Below the pieces are notes generated by a model. It saw nothing but the letters and a program-made list of their open reading frames with translations. It made no database searches and had not been told where the DNA came from. Below, in pieces: positions 16,745 to 28,118 of a stretch of 64,000 nt of DNA (positions are counted from its first letter, which is position 1; each line of letters begins with the position of its first letter). Source of the DNA: Oceanobacillus timonensis (lineage in GTDB: Bacteria > Bacillota > Bacilli > Bacillales > Amphibacillaceae); NCBI RefSeq assembly GCF_900166635.1, contig NZ_LT800497.1, positions 1,092,303 through 1,156,302 of the forward strand, read 5' to 3'. The translations under genes and the position numbers were made by a program.

Positions 16745-17839
16745 TTAATGTTTTACTGTGCTTTCTGTTTCAATATTTTGCATCCAATTAAATGGATCTT
16801 CAATATGGCCGTACTGGATACCAGTGATTGTATCGTACAGCTTTTTCGAAATTTCGCCGGTCTGACCGTCATTGATAAACAATTGCTTATCGCCCCATTT
16901 TAATTCTCCGATTGGGGAGATAACTGCAGCTGTACCGGAACCGAATGCTTCTTCCACTTCTCCATTTAGATAGGCTTCATACAATTCTTCCATCGAGATA
17001 CGTTTTTCAACGACTGGAATGTCCCAGTAATGTAATAATTCGATAACACTGGAACGGGTGATTCCAGAAAGAATGCTGCCATTCAGTTTTGGTGTAACCA
17101 CCTCACCGTTGATTTTGAAGAAAACATTCATACTTCCAACTTCTTCAATATACTTTTTCTCAATGCCGTCTAACCAAAGAACTTGTGTATAGCCGGTTTT
17201 TGCAACCAGTTCTTGTGCTTTTAAGCTGGCTGCATAGTTGCCGCCTGTTTTCGCTTCTCCCATGCCGCCTTTTACCGTCCGGACAAATTCATTTTCCACT
17301 GCAATTTTAACCGGATTAATTCCTTCTTTATAATAAGCGCCTACCGGTGATAAAATCACTAAAAACTTATAGCTTACGGAAGCAGATACGCCAATATAAG
17401 GTTCTGTAGAAATAATAAAAGGGCGAATATATAACGATGTACCCTCTGTGTGCGGTACCCAATCACGATCAATTGAAACCAGTTGTTTAATTGCTTTTAA
17501 AGCAAATTCTTCGTCAATCGGAGGGATACATAAACGATCGTTCGAATTGTTTAAACGTGCCATGTTTTTCTCTGGACGAAATAGTTCAATGTTTCCATTA
17601 TCTGTACGATAGGCTTTTAACCCTTCGAAAACAGACTGTGCATAGTGGAATACCATTGCAGAAGGTTCAATTTGTAGTGGTTGATATGGTACAATGCTCG
17701 CATTATGCCACCCGAAAGGTTCGGAATAATCCATCACAAACATATGGTCTGTGAAAATTTTCCCGAAAGTTAATTGATCATCCTGTGGCTTTTCTTTTCT
17801 TGTCTCACATCGTTGTACGCGAATAGTTTGATCTTCCAT
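16745..17839 (-). CDS. ilvE: Branched-chain amino acid aminotransferase
   Basis: 364 residues from the ATG at 17839, preceded by AAGGAG; in-frame ATGs further upstream lack a site. Fold-type IV PLP enzyme: FEGLKAYR, RPEKNMARLNNSNDRLC, GGNYAASLKAQ and the catalytic-lysine region YIEEVGSMN are hallmarks of the eukaryote-like BCAT subgroup (IlvE/YwaA/YbgE). It carries out the last step of isoleucine, leucine and valine synthesis and the first step of their breakdown. It lies on the minus strand, separate from the ilv operon at 24635. Confidence 0.93.
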   Translation of the reverse strand: MEDQTIRVQRCETRKEKPQDDQLTFGKIFTDHMFVMDYSEPFGWHNASIVPYQPLQIEPSAMVFHYAQSVFEGLKAYRTDNGNIELFRPEKNMARLNNSNDRLCIPPIDEEFALKAIKQLVSIDRDWVPHTEGTSLYIRPFIISTEPYIGVSASVSYKFLVILSPVGAYYKEGINPVKIAVENEFVRTVKGGMGEAKTGGNYAASLKAQELVAKTGYTQVLWLDGIEKKYIEEVGSMNVFFKINGEVVTPKLNGSILSGITRSSVIELLHYWDIPVVEKRISMEELYEAYLNGEVEEAFGSGTAAVISPIGELKWGDKQLFINDGQTGEISKKLYDTITGIQYGHIEDPFNWMQNIETESTVKH

Positions 17840-17977
17840 ATCAAAAGTCTCCTTGCCATTGATTAAATTTCTATTTATCATAAGACATATGAAAGATTTT
17901 ATCAAGACTAAATTTTAAATTAATTTATTAAATGCTGAAAACAGGACAAATAAAATAGGGAAAAGAGGGCAAAAAAA

Positions 17978-18757
17978 ATGAAGAAAATGGTATTTTTCGA
18001 TTTAGATGATACGTTGTTATGGGATAAAAAAAGCGTACAGCATGCATTTGATTTCACATGTCAGCTTGCGGAGAAGGAAGCAGGGATTGATCCGAAAAAA
18101 TTAGAAGAAAATGTCCGACAGCGAGCAAGAAAATTGTATGCTTCCTATCCGACCTATCCTTTCACACAAAAAATCGGAATTAATCCCTTTGAGGGATTAT
18201 GGGCCACCTTTGAGAATGATCCCGGGGAAGGATTCGCAAAGCTTCGTGAAATTGCTCCGGAATATCAGAAAACAACTTGGCAGGAGGGGTTAAAAGATAC
18301 CGGTATGGATGATCCAGAACTAGCTAAGCAGCTTGCACAGGCTTTTCGTGATTACCGAATCAAAAGTCCTTTTTTATTTGCAGATGCAATCGCTGTTCTT
18401 GCTGAGCTTAAGAAGAATTATCGTCTTGCCTTGATAACCAATGGTTCTCCAAGCCTGCAGCAACTTAAATTACAAATCTCTCCGGAATTAGCGCCTTATT
18501 TTGAGGAAATATTTATTTCTGGAGATATCGGAACAGGAAAGCCGGATCCGGAAATATTTCATTATTGTCTGCAAAAGCTGGAAATTCATCCCGAAGATGC
18601 AGTAATGGTCGGGGATAATTTGCATACAGATATAATCGGAGCGAACCGGACAGGGATTGATTCGGTCTGGTTAAATCGGTTTGAAACAGAAAAAGACCCT
18701 GCCATTGAACCGCGTTATGAAATAAAATCATTGGAAGAATTAAAAGATATTCTGTAA
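17978..18757 (+). CDS. HAD-superfamily hydrolase, possible phosphoserine phosphatase
   Basis: 259 residues. HAD motif I FFDLDDTL (nucleophile D8), motif II ITNGSP, motif III Lys in GTGKPDPEIF and motif IV GDNLHTDI are all present. A large helical cap lies between motifs I and II, so it is subfamily IA. The sequence resembles B. subtilis YsaA, which I recall being linked to phosphoserine phosphatase activity. The neighbouring serA and serC-like genes make that role attractive here, because no other SerB is in the window. The assignment is an inference. Confidence 0.8.
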   Translation: MKKMVFFDLDDTLLWDKKSVQHAFDFTCQLAEKEAGIDPKKLEENVRQRARKLYASYPTYPFTQKIGINPFEGLWATFENDPGEGFAKLREIAPEYQKTTWQEGLKDTGMDDPELAKQLAQAFRDYRIKSPFLFADAIAVLAELKKNYRLALITNGSPSLQQLKLQISPELAPYFEEIFISGDIGTGKPDPEIFHYCLQKLEIHPEDAVMVGDNLHTDIIGANRTGIDSVWLNRFETEKDPAIEPRYEIKSLEELKDIL

Positions 18758-18820
18758 GCGTCAATTGGCAATGAAGCGGAGGCCTTTTTAGTACCAGTTC
18801 CGGTATAGCCCATTACATAC

Positions 18821-18865
18821 AAAAACCGTTTGAACATTGCATCCAGCTTTGTTCAAACGGTTTTT
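18821..18865. terminator. Bidirectional terminator between HAD gene and serA
   Basis: AAAAACCGTTTGAAC (18821-18835) pairs perfectly with GTTCAAACGGTTTTT (18851-18865). It serves both convergent genes. Confidence 0.85.
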
Positions 18866-18875
18866 CAATTCGTCT

Positions 18876-20462
18876 TTATAAATCAATCGCAATGACAGAT
18901 TGAATCTCATCCAATAATGCGATTTCTTCCAGTGCTTTGTCTTCTAAATGGCGGTCAATGGTCAGAAGCATAATGGCATTTCCGCCTACATCAGAACGGT
19001 CTACCTGCATGGTTGCAATGTTAATCTGGTGTTCTGCAAACGCACTTCCCATCCGGCCGATAACACCAGGCTGGTCATTATGCCGGATGACAACCATATG
19101 TCCTTCTGGTGTAGCATCAACCTGATAGCCATCGATGCGAACAAGGCGTGCTCCAAGACCGTTTAATAACGTTCCGGAAACTTTCCTATTTCCCGAAGGT
19201 CCGTTCACTTCAATCGTCATCAAGTTAGTAAATCCTTTTTGGGAGGCCGTTTTGCTCTCGCTAACTGTAATTCCTTTACGGTCGGCCAAGTACAAGGCGT
19301 TTACATCATTGACACGACTGCCCAGGAAACGCTTCAAAATTCCTTTGACAGCATTGCGGGTGACCGGTCCTGTTTCGATATCGCTTAATTCACCTGAGAA
19401 CGTGATGCGGATATCTTGAATCACTTCATTTGCTAAATCGATAATAAAAGTACCCAGCTTCTCCGCTAGATAAAAATAGGGTTCGATTTGATGCATGGCT
19501 TCGCTTGGAATGGAAGGCATATTTACCGGATGGCGTACGGCTTTTCCTTCCAAAAAGCGGATGACATCATGGCTGACATCAACTGCCACAATTTCCTGCG
19601 CTTCTACCGTACTTGCTCCTAAATGCGGTGTTGCAACAACTTCCGGCAAGGTTAGTAATTTATGGTCGGTAAAAGGTTCCTGTTCAAATACATCCAATGC
19701 TGCACCAGCAACTTTTCCGGAAAGAATGGCATCATATAAAGCATCCTCATCAATAATACCTCCACGGGCACAGTTCACAATTTGCACGCCCTCTTTCATT
19801 AATTCGAAAGCTTCTGCGTTAATTAAATGTGTTGTTTCTTTTAATAAAGGCGTGTGGACAGTAATGAAATCACCAGCTTGCAGGACTTCTTCCAGCGTAC
19901 CGCGTTTTATCCCCATCTGCTCTGCTTTTTCATCCGTTAAAAAGGGGTCATATGCAATCACATTCATTCGCTGTCCTTTGGCCCGTGTTGCTACCTCTGC
20001 ACCAATTCTTCCAAATCCGACAATACCCAATGTTTTCTGTTTTAATTCCGTACCGACAAAGCGCTTGCGGTCCCACTTCTTTTGTTTTAGAGAATGAAAA
20101 GCTTGCGGAATATTTCTGGACAAGGACATTACCATGGCAATAGTGTGCTCCGCAGCAGAATTGGTATTTCCGTTTGGAGCGTTCACCACGATAATGCCGT
20201 TTTCCGTCGCTGCATCCAAATCAATATTGTCTACCCCGACGCCTGCACGTCCGACAATTTTCAAACGGGATGCTTTTTCCAATAAAGAGCGTGTGACTTG
20301 GGTCTGGCTGCGGACTAATAAAGCGTCAAATTGCTCAATGTTTTCCATGAGTTCTGCTTCATCCCAACCTGGATTATTGGTGATTTCCATATTGCCGGCT
20401 TCTTCTAATGGCTTAATTCCTTCAATACTTAATGGATCACTGATTAATACACGATATGTCAT
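18876..20462 (-). CDS. serA: D-3-phosphoglycerate dehydrogenase
   Basis: 528 residues, the long (type 1) PGDH form. Residues 1-320 are the catalytic and NAD-binding domains, with GIVGFGRIGAEVATRAKG, NCARGGIIDEDALY, DVFEQEPF and TPHLGAST. Residues about 325-445 form the ASB domain, and about 450-528 an ACT domain (HNDQPGVIGRMGSAFAEHQI), the usual site of serine feedback control. It oxidises 3-phosphoglycerate in the first step of serine synthesis. It starts 3 bases after the stop of the serC-like gene, with GGAGG in the overlap region, so the two form an operon. Confidence 0.95.
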   Translation of the reverse strand: MTYRVLISDPLSIEGIKPLEEAGNMEITNNPGWDEAELMENIEQFDALLVRSQTQVTRSLLEKASRLKIVGRAGVGVDNIDLDAATENGIIVVNAPNGNTNSAAEHTIAMVMSLSRNIPQAFHSLKQKKWDRKRFVGTELKQKTLGIVGFGRIGAEVATRAKGQRMNVIAYDPFLTDEKAEQMGIKRGTLEEVLQAGDFITVHTPLLKETTHLINAEAFELMKEGVQIVNCARGGIIDEDALYDAILSGKVAGAALDVFEQEPFTDHKLLTLPEVVATPHLGASTVEAQEIVAVDVSHDVIRFLEGKAVRHPVNMPSIPSEAMHQIEPYFYLAEKLGTFIIDLANEVIQDIRITFSGELSDIETGPVTRNAVKGILKRFLGSRVNDVNALYLADRKGITVSESKTASQKGFTNLMTIEVNGPSGNRKVSGTLLNGLGARLVRIDGYQVDATPEGHMVVIRHNDQPGVIGRMGSAFAEHQINIATMQVDRSDVGGNAIMLLTIDRHLEDKALEEIALLDEIQSVIAIDL

Positions 20463-20465
20463 GAG

Positions 20466-21623
20466 TTACTTTTCCTCCTGTTGCAAATAAATTTCTTGTG
20501 CAGCTTGAACACCTTTGCCAAGTTGTATGTCTTTTCCAATTTTCATAAGTCCAATTTCGATTAAACTGATGGTTTGCAGTACATCAGCTGGAGAGCAATA
20601 TCCCATATGCCCGATGCGGAAAACCGAACCTTTCATATGCTGCTGTCCGCCGGCTAATGTCAGATTGAACTGCTCTTTAACAACGGAACGTAACGCCTCT
20701 GCGTCAAAATCAGTTGGATGAACAGCTGTTACAGTTGGCGAAGCATCTTCTTCTGTTGTTAATAAAGGAATATCCAAGGCTTTAAACGCTGCTCTTGTCA
20801 TGTCACGCATCAAAATATGGCGACGGTTGACGTTATCCAGACCTTCTTCTTCCAATAAATCCAAAACCTGCTCCAGGCCAAACAGCAAGGAAAGAGCCGG
20901 CGTATAAGGGGTGGATAATTTTTCTAAGTTCTTCCGGTAAACACGCATATCTAAATAAAAACGTGGCTGCGGATTATTTTCAATCACTTTCCAGGCACGC
21001 TCACTAGCCGCAATAAACATTAATCCCGCCGGCAGCATAAATGCTTTTTGCGAACCTGTCACATATATATCCACGCCCCATTTGTCCATATTCGCTTCTA
21101 CGCCGCCAAGACAGGATACACCGTCTACAATGAAAAGGGCGTCCGAGTGTGCATGTACAGTTTCCGCTAATGTTTTGATGGGGTTTAATACACCGGTGGA
21201 CGTTTCACAATATGTAGCAAAAACAACTTTGATTTCCGGATGAGCTTGTAAATAATCTTGGACATCTTGCGGGTTAACAGCATCTCCCCACGTAACATCT
21301 ATGCGGTGCAATTTTAATTGAAACGCTTCACATATTTTAGCAAAACGGTCACCGAATGCGCCGCTGACAATAACCAGAACATCATCGCCTGGATGTGCTG
21401 CATTACTGACAGCCATCTCTAAACCTGCTGTCCCGCTCCCGGCTACAGGAATAACATCCTGTTCTGTGCCAAATACGGACTTTAACTTTGGCAGAATTCG
21501 TTCCAGTAATTCTTTCGTCTCTTTTCCGCGATGACCTATCATTGTCTGGTTCATTGCGCGCCCGACACTGGGCGGAATAGGACTCGGACCGGGTATTCTT
21601 AAAATGTGCTGATCTTTTAGCAT
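20466..21623 (-). CDS. Class V aminotransferase, serine-pathway (AGAT-like SerC)
   Basis: 385 residues. PLP-binding Lys in GSQKAFMLPAG, with GSGTAGLEMAVSN, YCETSTGVLNPI and DGVSCLGG, defines the alanine-glyoxylate/serine-glyoxylate aminotransferase group (PucG-like). It is not the classical SerC family. Because it is translationally linked to serA, the likely job is conversion of 3-phosphohydroxypyruvate to phosphoserine; AGAT-like enzymes with this role are known in other microbes. Serine-glyoxylate or alanine-glyoxylate transamination is the alternative. GGAG lies before the ATG. Confidence 0.85.
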   Translation of the reverse strand: MLKDQHILRIPGPSPIPPSVGRAMNQTMIGHRGKETKELLERILPKLKSVFGTEQDVIPVAGSGTAGLEMAVSNAAHPGDDVLVIVSGAFGDRFAKICEAFQLKLHRIDVTWGDAVNPQDVQDYLQAHPEIKVVFATYCETSTGVLNPIKTLAETVHAHSDALFIVDGVSCLGGVEANMDKWGVDIYVTGSQKAFMLPAGLMFIAASERAWKVIENNPQPRFYLDMRVYRKNLEKLSTPYTPALSLLFGLEQVLDLLEEEGLDNVNRRHILMRDMTRAAFKALDIPLLTTEEDASPTVTAVHPTDFDAEALRSVVKEQFNLTLAGGQQHMKGSVFRIGHMGYCSPADVLQTISLIEIGLMKIGKDIQLGKGVQAAQEIYLQQEEK

Positions 21624-22076
21624 GGTTGGAAGCTCCTTTTAGATGAAATATTATAAAAAAATACCTGGATGGCATTATTTCATAGAATCATTACTTTTCA
21701 TAAAAATGAATGTATCCCCTTATCATAAAACGAAATGGTATGGAATAAAAATGATTCAATCCATTAACAAACAATAATTTGTTTTTTATGTGATTTCAGG
21801 GATTTACGTTTCTTAAAAGCGGATGTTTGATAATTGTTATATAATAACATACGGATATTTTAACATAAACCGATTAAAAAATGGAGATTCATATGAAAAG
21901 TATTTCTTACCAATATAGCAACATCAAATGTAATGTCAATATAAAGATGCTTATTAAATCTGAATAATAAATCAAAGAATATCCGATAGTAGCTGTCGAA
22001 TCTTGATACAATGGAATTGATTACAGGGAAATTCGCGATTTTTGACATATTTAAAAAAATAAAAACAATAAATAAA
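21624..22076. other. Divergent intergenic region serC-like / ilvD
   Basis: About 450 AT-rich bases that must hold the minus-strand promoter for the serine genes as well as leader DNA for ilvD. A 24-codon reading frame with GGAG and an ATG at 21893-21967 is present, but it has no run of Ile, Leu or Val codons and no attenuator after it, so I do not call it a leader peptide. I saw no T-box motif and no good CodY box. Confidence 0.4.
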
Positions 22077-22105
22077 TTGAACTATGCGAATATTATACCT
22101 ATAAT
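22077..22105 (+). promoter_or_regulatory. SigA-type promoter of ilvD
   Basis: TTGAAC (22077-22082) and TATAAT (22100-22105) are separated by 17 bases, and ilvD starts 23 bases after the -10 box. Confidence 0.75.
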
Positions 22106-22128
22106 AGTCGAAAAGGAAGGTGTAAAAA

Positions 22129-23814
22129 ATGGGGAAAGATTTAAGAACAAAGAGTAAAGCTTTTGATGGCACGATGCGTGCTCCAAACCGGGCTATGCTG
22201 CGTGCAGTCGGTGTTACCGATGAAGATTTTAAAAAGCCGATGGTCGGTGTGGCCAGTACATGGGCGGAGGTAACGCCGTGTAATATACATCTGAATGATT
22301 TAGCGTTAGTTGCGAAAAAAGGTGTACGGAAAGTGGACGGTGTACCGTTAATTTTTAACACGATTACGGTGTCAGACGGCATTTCCATGGGTACGCAAGG
22401 AATGCGCTACTCTCTACCAAGTAGAGATTTGATTGCTGATTCTATTGAATCCGTTGTCGGTGCAGAGAACTTGGACGGGCTTGTTGCAATCGGTGCTTGT
22501 GATAAAAATATTCCTGGCTGTATGATTGCCATCGCTAATGCCGAAGTTCCATCCATCTTTGTATATGGCGGCACGATTGCACCAGGAAATCTTGACGGAA
22601 AAGATATTGATCTTGTTTCCGTATTTGAAGGTGTTGGACAGAATAATGCCGGGAAAATTGATGATAAGCAATTGAACCGCATTGAATGTCATGCCTGTCC
22701 AGGTGCAGGAGCATGCGGCGGCATGTATACGGCAAATACGATGGCCTCTGCAGCAGAAGCAATGGGCTTGAGTTTACCGGGAAGTGCTTCGAATCCGGCA
22801 GAATCACAGGAGAAACTGAAGGATGTGGAAGCAGCCGGAGAAGCAATGAAAACATTATTGGAAAAAGGTATTTATCCAAAAGATATTATGACAAAAGAAG
22901 CCTTTGAAAATGCAATTACTGTTGTAATGGCGCTTGGCGGTTCTACAAATGCGATTCTGCACTTGTTGGCAGTCGCTCATGCAGCAGAGGTAGACTTGAC
23001 TATTGATGACTTTAACCGTCTTCAGGCAAACGTACCGCATTTGGCTGACTTAAAGCCGAGCGGCCAGTTCGTTTTTCAGGATCTTCATAATGTTGGCGGT
23101 GTGCAAGCAGTTATGAAGCTGCTTTATGAAAATGGCTACCTGCATGGTGACTGTTTGACCGTAACCGGAAAAACGATCAAAGAGAATTTAGAAGATGCTC
23201 CGTCATTAAAAGAAGGGCAGAAGGTAATCATGCCTTTAGACGAACCGAAAAGAGAAGACGGACCGTTGATCGTTTTAAAAGGGAATCTTTCCCCAACAGG
23301 TGCAGTGGCAAAAGTTTCCGGCGTGAAAGTAACCAGACATACCGGGCCGGCACGTGTATTTGATACCGAAGCAGAAGCAACCAAAGCCGTGATGAATAAT
23401 GACATCAAAGACGGCGATGTACTTATTATCCGTTATGTAGGACCTAAAGGCGCACCAGGAATGCCGGAAATGCTTTCTATTTCTAGTATTCTGGTAGGTA
23501 AAGGAATGGGAGAATCCGTAGCGCTGCTGACAGATGGACGCTTTTCCGGCGGTACCCACGGATTGGTAGTAGGACATATCTCGCCAGAAGCACAATCCGG
23601 CGGGCCTATTGCACTTCTTGAGGAAGGGGATAGTGTCACCATTGATTCATCTACGAAAGAAATCTTTGTGGACCTTTCTGATGAAGAACTGGACAAGCGC
23701 CTTCAAGCTTGGAGCGCACCAGAATTGTATAAAAAAGGTATTCTGGGCAAATACGCACATAACGTAAAATGCTCCTCCAAAGGTGCTGTAACAGATTACT
23801 TGAACCGTGACTAA
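22129..23814 (+). CDS. ilvD: Dihydroxy-acid dehydratase
   Basis: 561 residues, full length. Iron-sulfur ligands appear in [10 protein letters not shown] and [18 protein letters not shown]. Further family blocks are [32 protein letters not shown] and the N-terminal [14 protein letters not shown]. It converts the dihydroxy acids made by IlvC into the 2-keto acids of Ile and Val. It is transcribed alone from its own promoter and ends in a strong terminator, so it is uncoupled from the T-box operon that follows. AAGGAAGG precedes the ATG. Confidence 0.96.
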   Translation: MGKDLRTKSKAFDGTMRAPNRAMLRAVGVTDEDFKKPMVGVASTWAEVTPCNIHLNDLALVAKKGVRKVDGVPLIFNTITVSDGISMGTQGMRYSLPSRDLIADSIESVVGAENLDGLVAIGACDKNIPGCMIAIANAEVPSIFVYGGTIAPGNLDGKDIDLVSVFEGVGQNNAGKIDDKQLNRIECHACPGAGACGGMYTANTMASAAEAMGLSLPGSASNPAESQEKLKDVEAAGEAMKTLLEKGIYPKDIMTKEAFENAITVVMALGGSTNAILHLLAVAHAAEVDLTIDDFNRLQANVPHLADLKPSGQFVFQDLHNVGGVQAVMKLLYENGYLHGDCLTVTGKTIKENLEDAPSLKEGQKVIMPLDEPKREDGPLIVLKGNLSPTGAVAKVSGVKVTRHTGPARVFDTEAEATKAVMNNDIKDGDVLIIRYVGPKGAPGMPEMLSISSILVGKGMGESVALLTDGRFSGGTHGLVVGHISPEAQSGGPIALLEEGDSVTIDSSTKEIFVDLSDEELDKRLQAWSAPELYKKGILGKYAHNVKCSSKGAVTDYLNRD

Positions 23815-23832
23815 AAGTATACTAAATATATC

Positions 23833-23874
23833 AAAAGCCTCCATCAGGAAACATTCTCCCTGATGGAGGCTTTT
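23833..23874 (+). terminator. Terminator of ilvD
   Basis: AAAAGCCTCCATCAGG pairs with CCTGATGGAGGCTTTT around a short loop, and the T-rich tract TTTTCTTTTT follows. Confidence 0.85.
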
Positions 23875-24068
23875 CTTTTTAAAAATATATTTGGGATAGT
23901 CATTTCCAAATTCAACCAAATAAGATAGGACGCTTCTTGAGTTATCAAATGGAAACAAAGTTTGTAATCTAATTTTAATAAAAAAATGGATTATGGTGCA
24001 CAACAGTGATGTAAACGCATACATAAAATCAGACTAAATAGAATTATTAAAAAAATTACAAAATACTA

Positions 24069-24097
24069 TTGACTATCATACGGAAACAAGATATGAT
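24069..24097 (+). promoter_or_regulatory. Promoter of the T-box ilv-leu transcript
   Basis: TTGACT (24069-24074) and TATGAT (24092-24097) are separated by 17 bases, giving a transcript start near 24104, upstream of the whole T-box structure. Confidence 0.7.
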
Positions 24098-24154
24098 TGT
24101 TCGCAATATAAGATATTTATTCACACAAAAACTTTTAAATTAAAATAATACGTT

Positions 24155-24450
24155 GACGGGAAAAAAGGAAAAGACGAATAGCTCTTACAGAGATCCGGGG
24201 TTGCTGGAAGCCCGGAATTGCTACTTTTTCCGACATCATCCCTGAGTGTCACATGGAAAGGAAGATTCCAATTATATGTGACCGGGTGCATAGAAGACTA
24301 TGTACCTGTTATCAAATATAGCTCTTGCAGCTATGGAGGCAAAGTTTGAGAGAACTTTGTAAAACTGGGTGGTACCGTGAAAAGCAGATCCTTTTCGCCC
24401 CATACATGATGAGAAAGCATGTACATGGGGCGAAAAGGGTCTTTTTTTGT
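24155..24450 (+). promoter_or_regulatory. T-box leader, isoleucine-type specifier
   Basis: Stem I runs from about 24155 to 24255. It contains the distal-loop word GGTTGCTGGAAGCC (about 24200-24213). A lower helix pairs TTGAC-GGGA with TCCC-TGAGT-GTCA. On the 3' side of the internal loop, GAC-ATC-A places the specifier at 24235-24237, reading AUC, an isoleucine codon. The conserved T-box motif TGGGTGGTACCGTG is at 24366-24379. It is followed by a long terminator stem (24386-24448) ending in TTTTTTT. Uncharged tRNA-Ile is expected to favour the antiterminator and allow ilvB expression. Confidence 0.88.
24386..24448 (+). terminator. Regulated terminator of the T-box leader
   Basis: AGATCCTTTTCGCCCCAT pairs with ATGGGGCGAAAAGGGTCT, followed by seven T. 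Its 5' arm follows the T-box motif that would otherwise form the antiterminator. Confidence 0.85.
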
Positions 24451-24634
24451 ATAAACCAAATGATGAAACAGATTCACACGGCATGATGAAAAAATAATTT
24501 GTTTAGTTGGAAGGTTCAGTTTTTTCGCAAATAAAGAAATATAATATACTTTTATTTGTATACGTACAAGAAGACATCCACCCGAAAGATTCCTATTATG
24601 TAACATTTTCCAAAGACAAAGGAGGGGCATTGTT
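24451..24634 (+). other. Long spacer between T-box terminator and ilvB
   Basis: 184 bases with no reading frame of note. AT-rich words such as AATATAATATA near 24540 resemble -10 boxes but lack a matching -35. A word resembling half of the LacI operator at 191 (TTGTATACGTACAA, about 24556) is not a true palindrome. I see nothing firm here. Confidence 0.35.
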
Positions 24635-26352
24635 GTGAAAGTAAATGCAAATCAAGAAGTGGAAGTGAAGAATGATTTGGTCACAGGAGCTGATTTGTTA
24701 GTTCAGGCATTAGAAAAGGCAAGTGTTGAAGTTGTTTTTGGTTACCCGGGGGGAACTGTTTTACCGATTTATGATGCATTGCATCGAAACGATACCAATT
24801 TCAAGCATGTACTTTCGCGACATGAGCAAGGCTCCATACATGCGGCGGAAGGATATGCAAGAGTATCAGGAAAACCCGGCGTTGTTATCGCAACCTCAGG
24901 TCCGGGAGCAACGAACTTAATTACCGGAATTACCGATGCTATGATGGATTCACTTCCGCTGGTTGTATTCACCGGGCAGGTTGCGGAGCAGGTTATCGGA
25001 ACAGACGCTTTTCAGGAAGCAGATGTAATGGGGATTACGACACCGATTACGAAGTATAATTATCAAATAAATGATATTGCGGACTTACCGAGAGTTGTTA
25101 ATGAGGCATTTCATGTTGCAACAACAGGCAGACCCGGACCGGTCGTTATTGATATTCCGAAAAGTATTTCCGAAACCGTAACGATTAATGATTATGAAGA
25201 TGACTTTTATTTACCAGGTTATCAGCCGACGGTTTATCCAAACCCGATGCAAATTTCTAAAGTAACAACAGAATTAAGTAAAGCAGAAAAGCCAGTTATC
25301 CTCGCTGGGGCAGGTATCCTGATTGCGGGGGCAACAGAAGAGTTAAAACAATTTGTTAATAATTGGGAGATCCCAGTTGTTACCACCTTACTTGGACTTG
25401 GAAGTTACCCTGGAAATGACAATTTAGCACTTGGTATGGGCGGGATGCATGGAACCTACGCAGCAAACAGAGCCATCTATGAAAGTGATTTGCTTATCAA
25501 TATTGGAGCACGATTTGATGATCGGTTGACTGGGAACCTGCAGCATTTTGCTCCAAACGCAAAAGTAGCTCATATCGACATTGACCCGGCAGAAATTGGA
25601 AAGAACGTTGAAACAGCTATTCCGATTGTTGCAGATGCCAAACAAGCACTGTCGGTACTTCTGCAGCAGGAAGTAAACCGCGGAGATTATACAGCGTGGT
25701 TAGATAAAACCAAGAAAAATCAAAAAGAATATCCGTTATGGTATAACCGTGGTGATAATCCAATCAGTCCACAATGGCTCATTGAGCAAGTATATGAAAA
25801 GTCAAATGGAGAAGCCGTGGTGACAACAGATGTCGGGCAGCATCAGATGTGGGCAGCACAGTTCTACACTTTCAAAAATCCGAATAATTGGGTAACGTCC
25901 GGCGGGCTCGGTACAATGGGCTTTGGCTTCCCGGCTGCAATCGGTGCACAAATCGCGAAACCGGAGAAGATGGTTGTATCCATCGTTGGAGACGGCGGTT
26001 TTCAAATGACATTACAGGAACTTTCTATCTTGAAATCACAAAACTTGCCGGTAAAAGTGGTTATCCTGAACAATGAGGCACTTGGAATGGTGAGACAATG
26101 GCAGGAAACATTTTATGAGGAACGTTATTCGCACTCCTTATTTTCAGAAAACCCTGATTTTGTAAAGCTTGCAGAAAGTTATGGAATTAAAGGGATGCGC
26201 GTATCGGATGAAGAAAATGTTCCCGAAGCTCTGAATGAAGCTTTATCTCATGATGGTCCAGTTGTTATTGACTGTCGTGTTAACAGAGAGACTTGTGTCT
26301 ATCCGATGATCGCACCTGGTAAAGGGATGCATGAAATGATTGGGGTGACAAA

Positions 26353-26356
<4 letters not shown>
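24635..26356 (+). CDS. ilvB: Acetolactate synthase, large (catalytic) subunit
   Basis: 573 residues from a GTG with GGAGGGG about 9 bases before it. The catalytic Glu is in [19 protein letters not shown]. The ThDP-binding motif is [19 protein letters not shown], with [15 protein letters not shown] following. FAD-domain residues lie in the middle third. It condenses two pyruvates, or pyruvate with 2-oxobutyrate, in the first common step of Val/Leu/Ile synthesis. It is the first gene behind the T-box and overlaps ilvH by 4 bases. Confidence 0.96.
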
Positions 26357-27953
<1,597 letters not shown>

Positions 27954-27995
27954 GTGCTTTAGTATAGCGAATTAAAAAATAGCAATTAATTATGG

Positions 27996-28026
27996 ACCGC
28001 AGAACAGTATAAATTGTTCTGCGGGC
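27996..28026 (+). terminator. Hairpin between ilvC and leuB
   Basis: CCGCAGAACA pairs with TGTTCTGCGG around a short AT-rich loop. The following CTTTAACC has few T residues, so it may be an attenuating or processing hairpin instead of a full terminator. It occupies the place where leuA stands in the B. subtilis operon. Confidence 0.6.
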
Positions 28027-28118
28027 TTTAACCAAATAGGTATGTTCAAGCGGTAAAACGCTGCTGTGTAAAAATATGATTAAACAGCTCGTTCACGAGT
28101 AAAAAAGGAGATAAAATA

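Noticed and set aside
21893..21967. 24-codon frame as an ilvD leader peptide
   Set aside because: No run of branched-chain codons and no attenuator hairpin follows; the ilvD promoter lies downstream of it.
24551..24570. Possible copy of the LacI operator upstream of ilvB
   Set aside because: TTGTATACGTACAA matches only half of the 18-mer and is not palindromic; probably chance.
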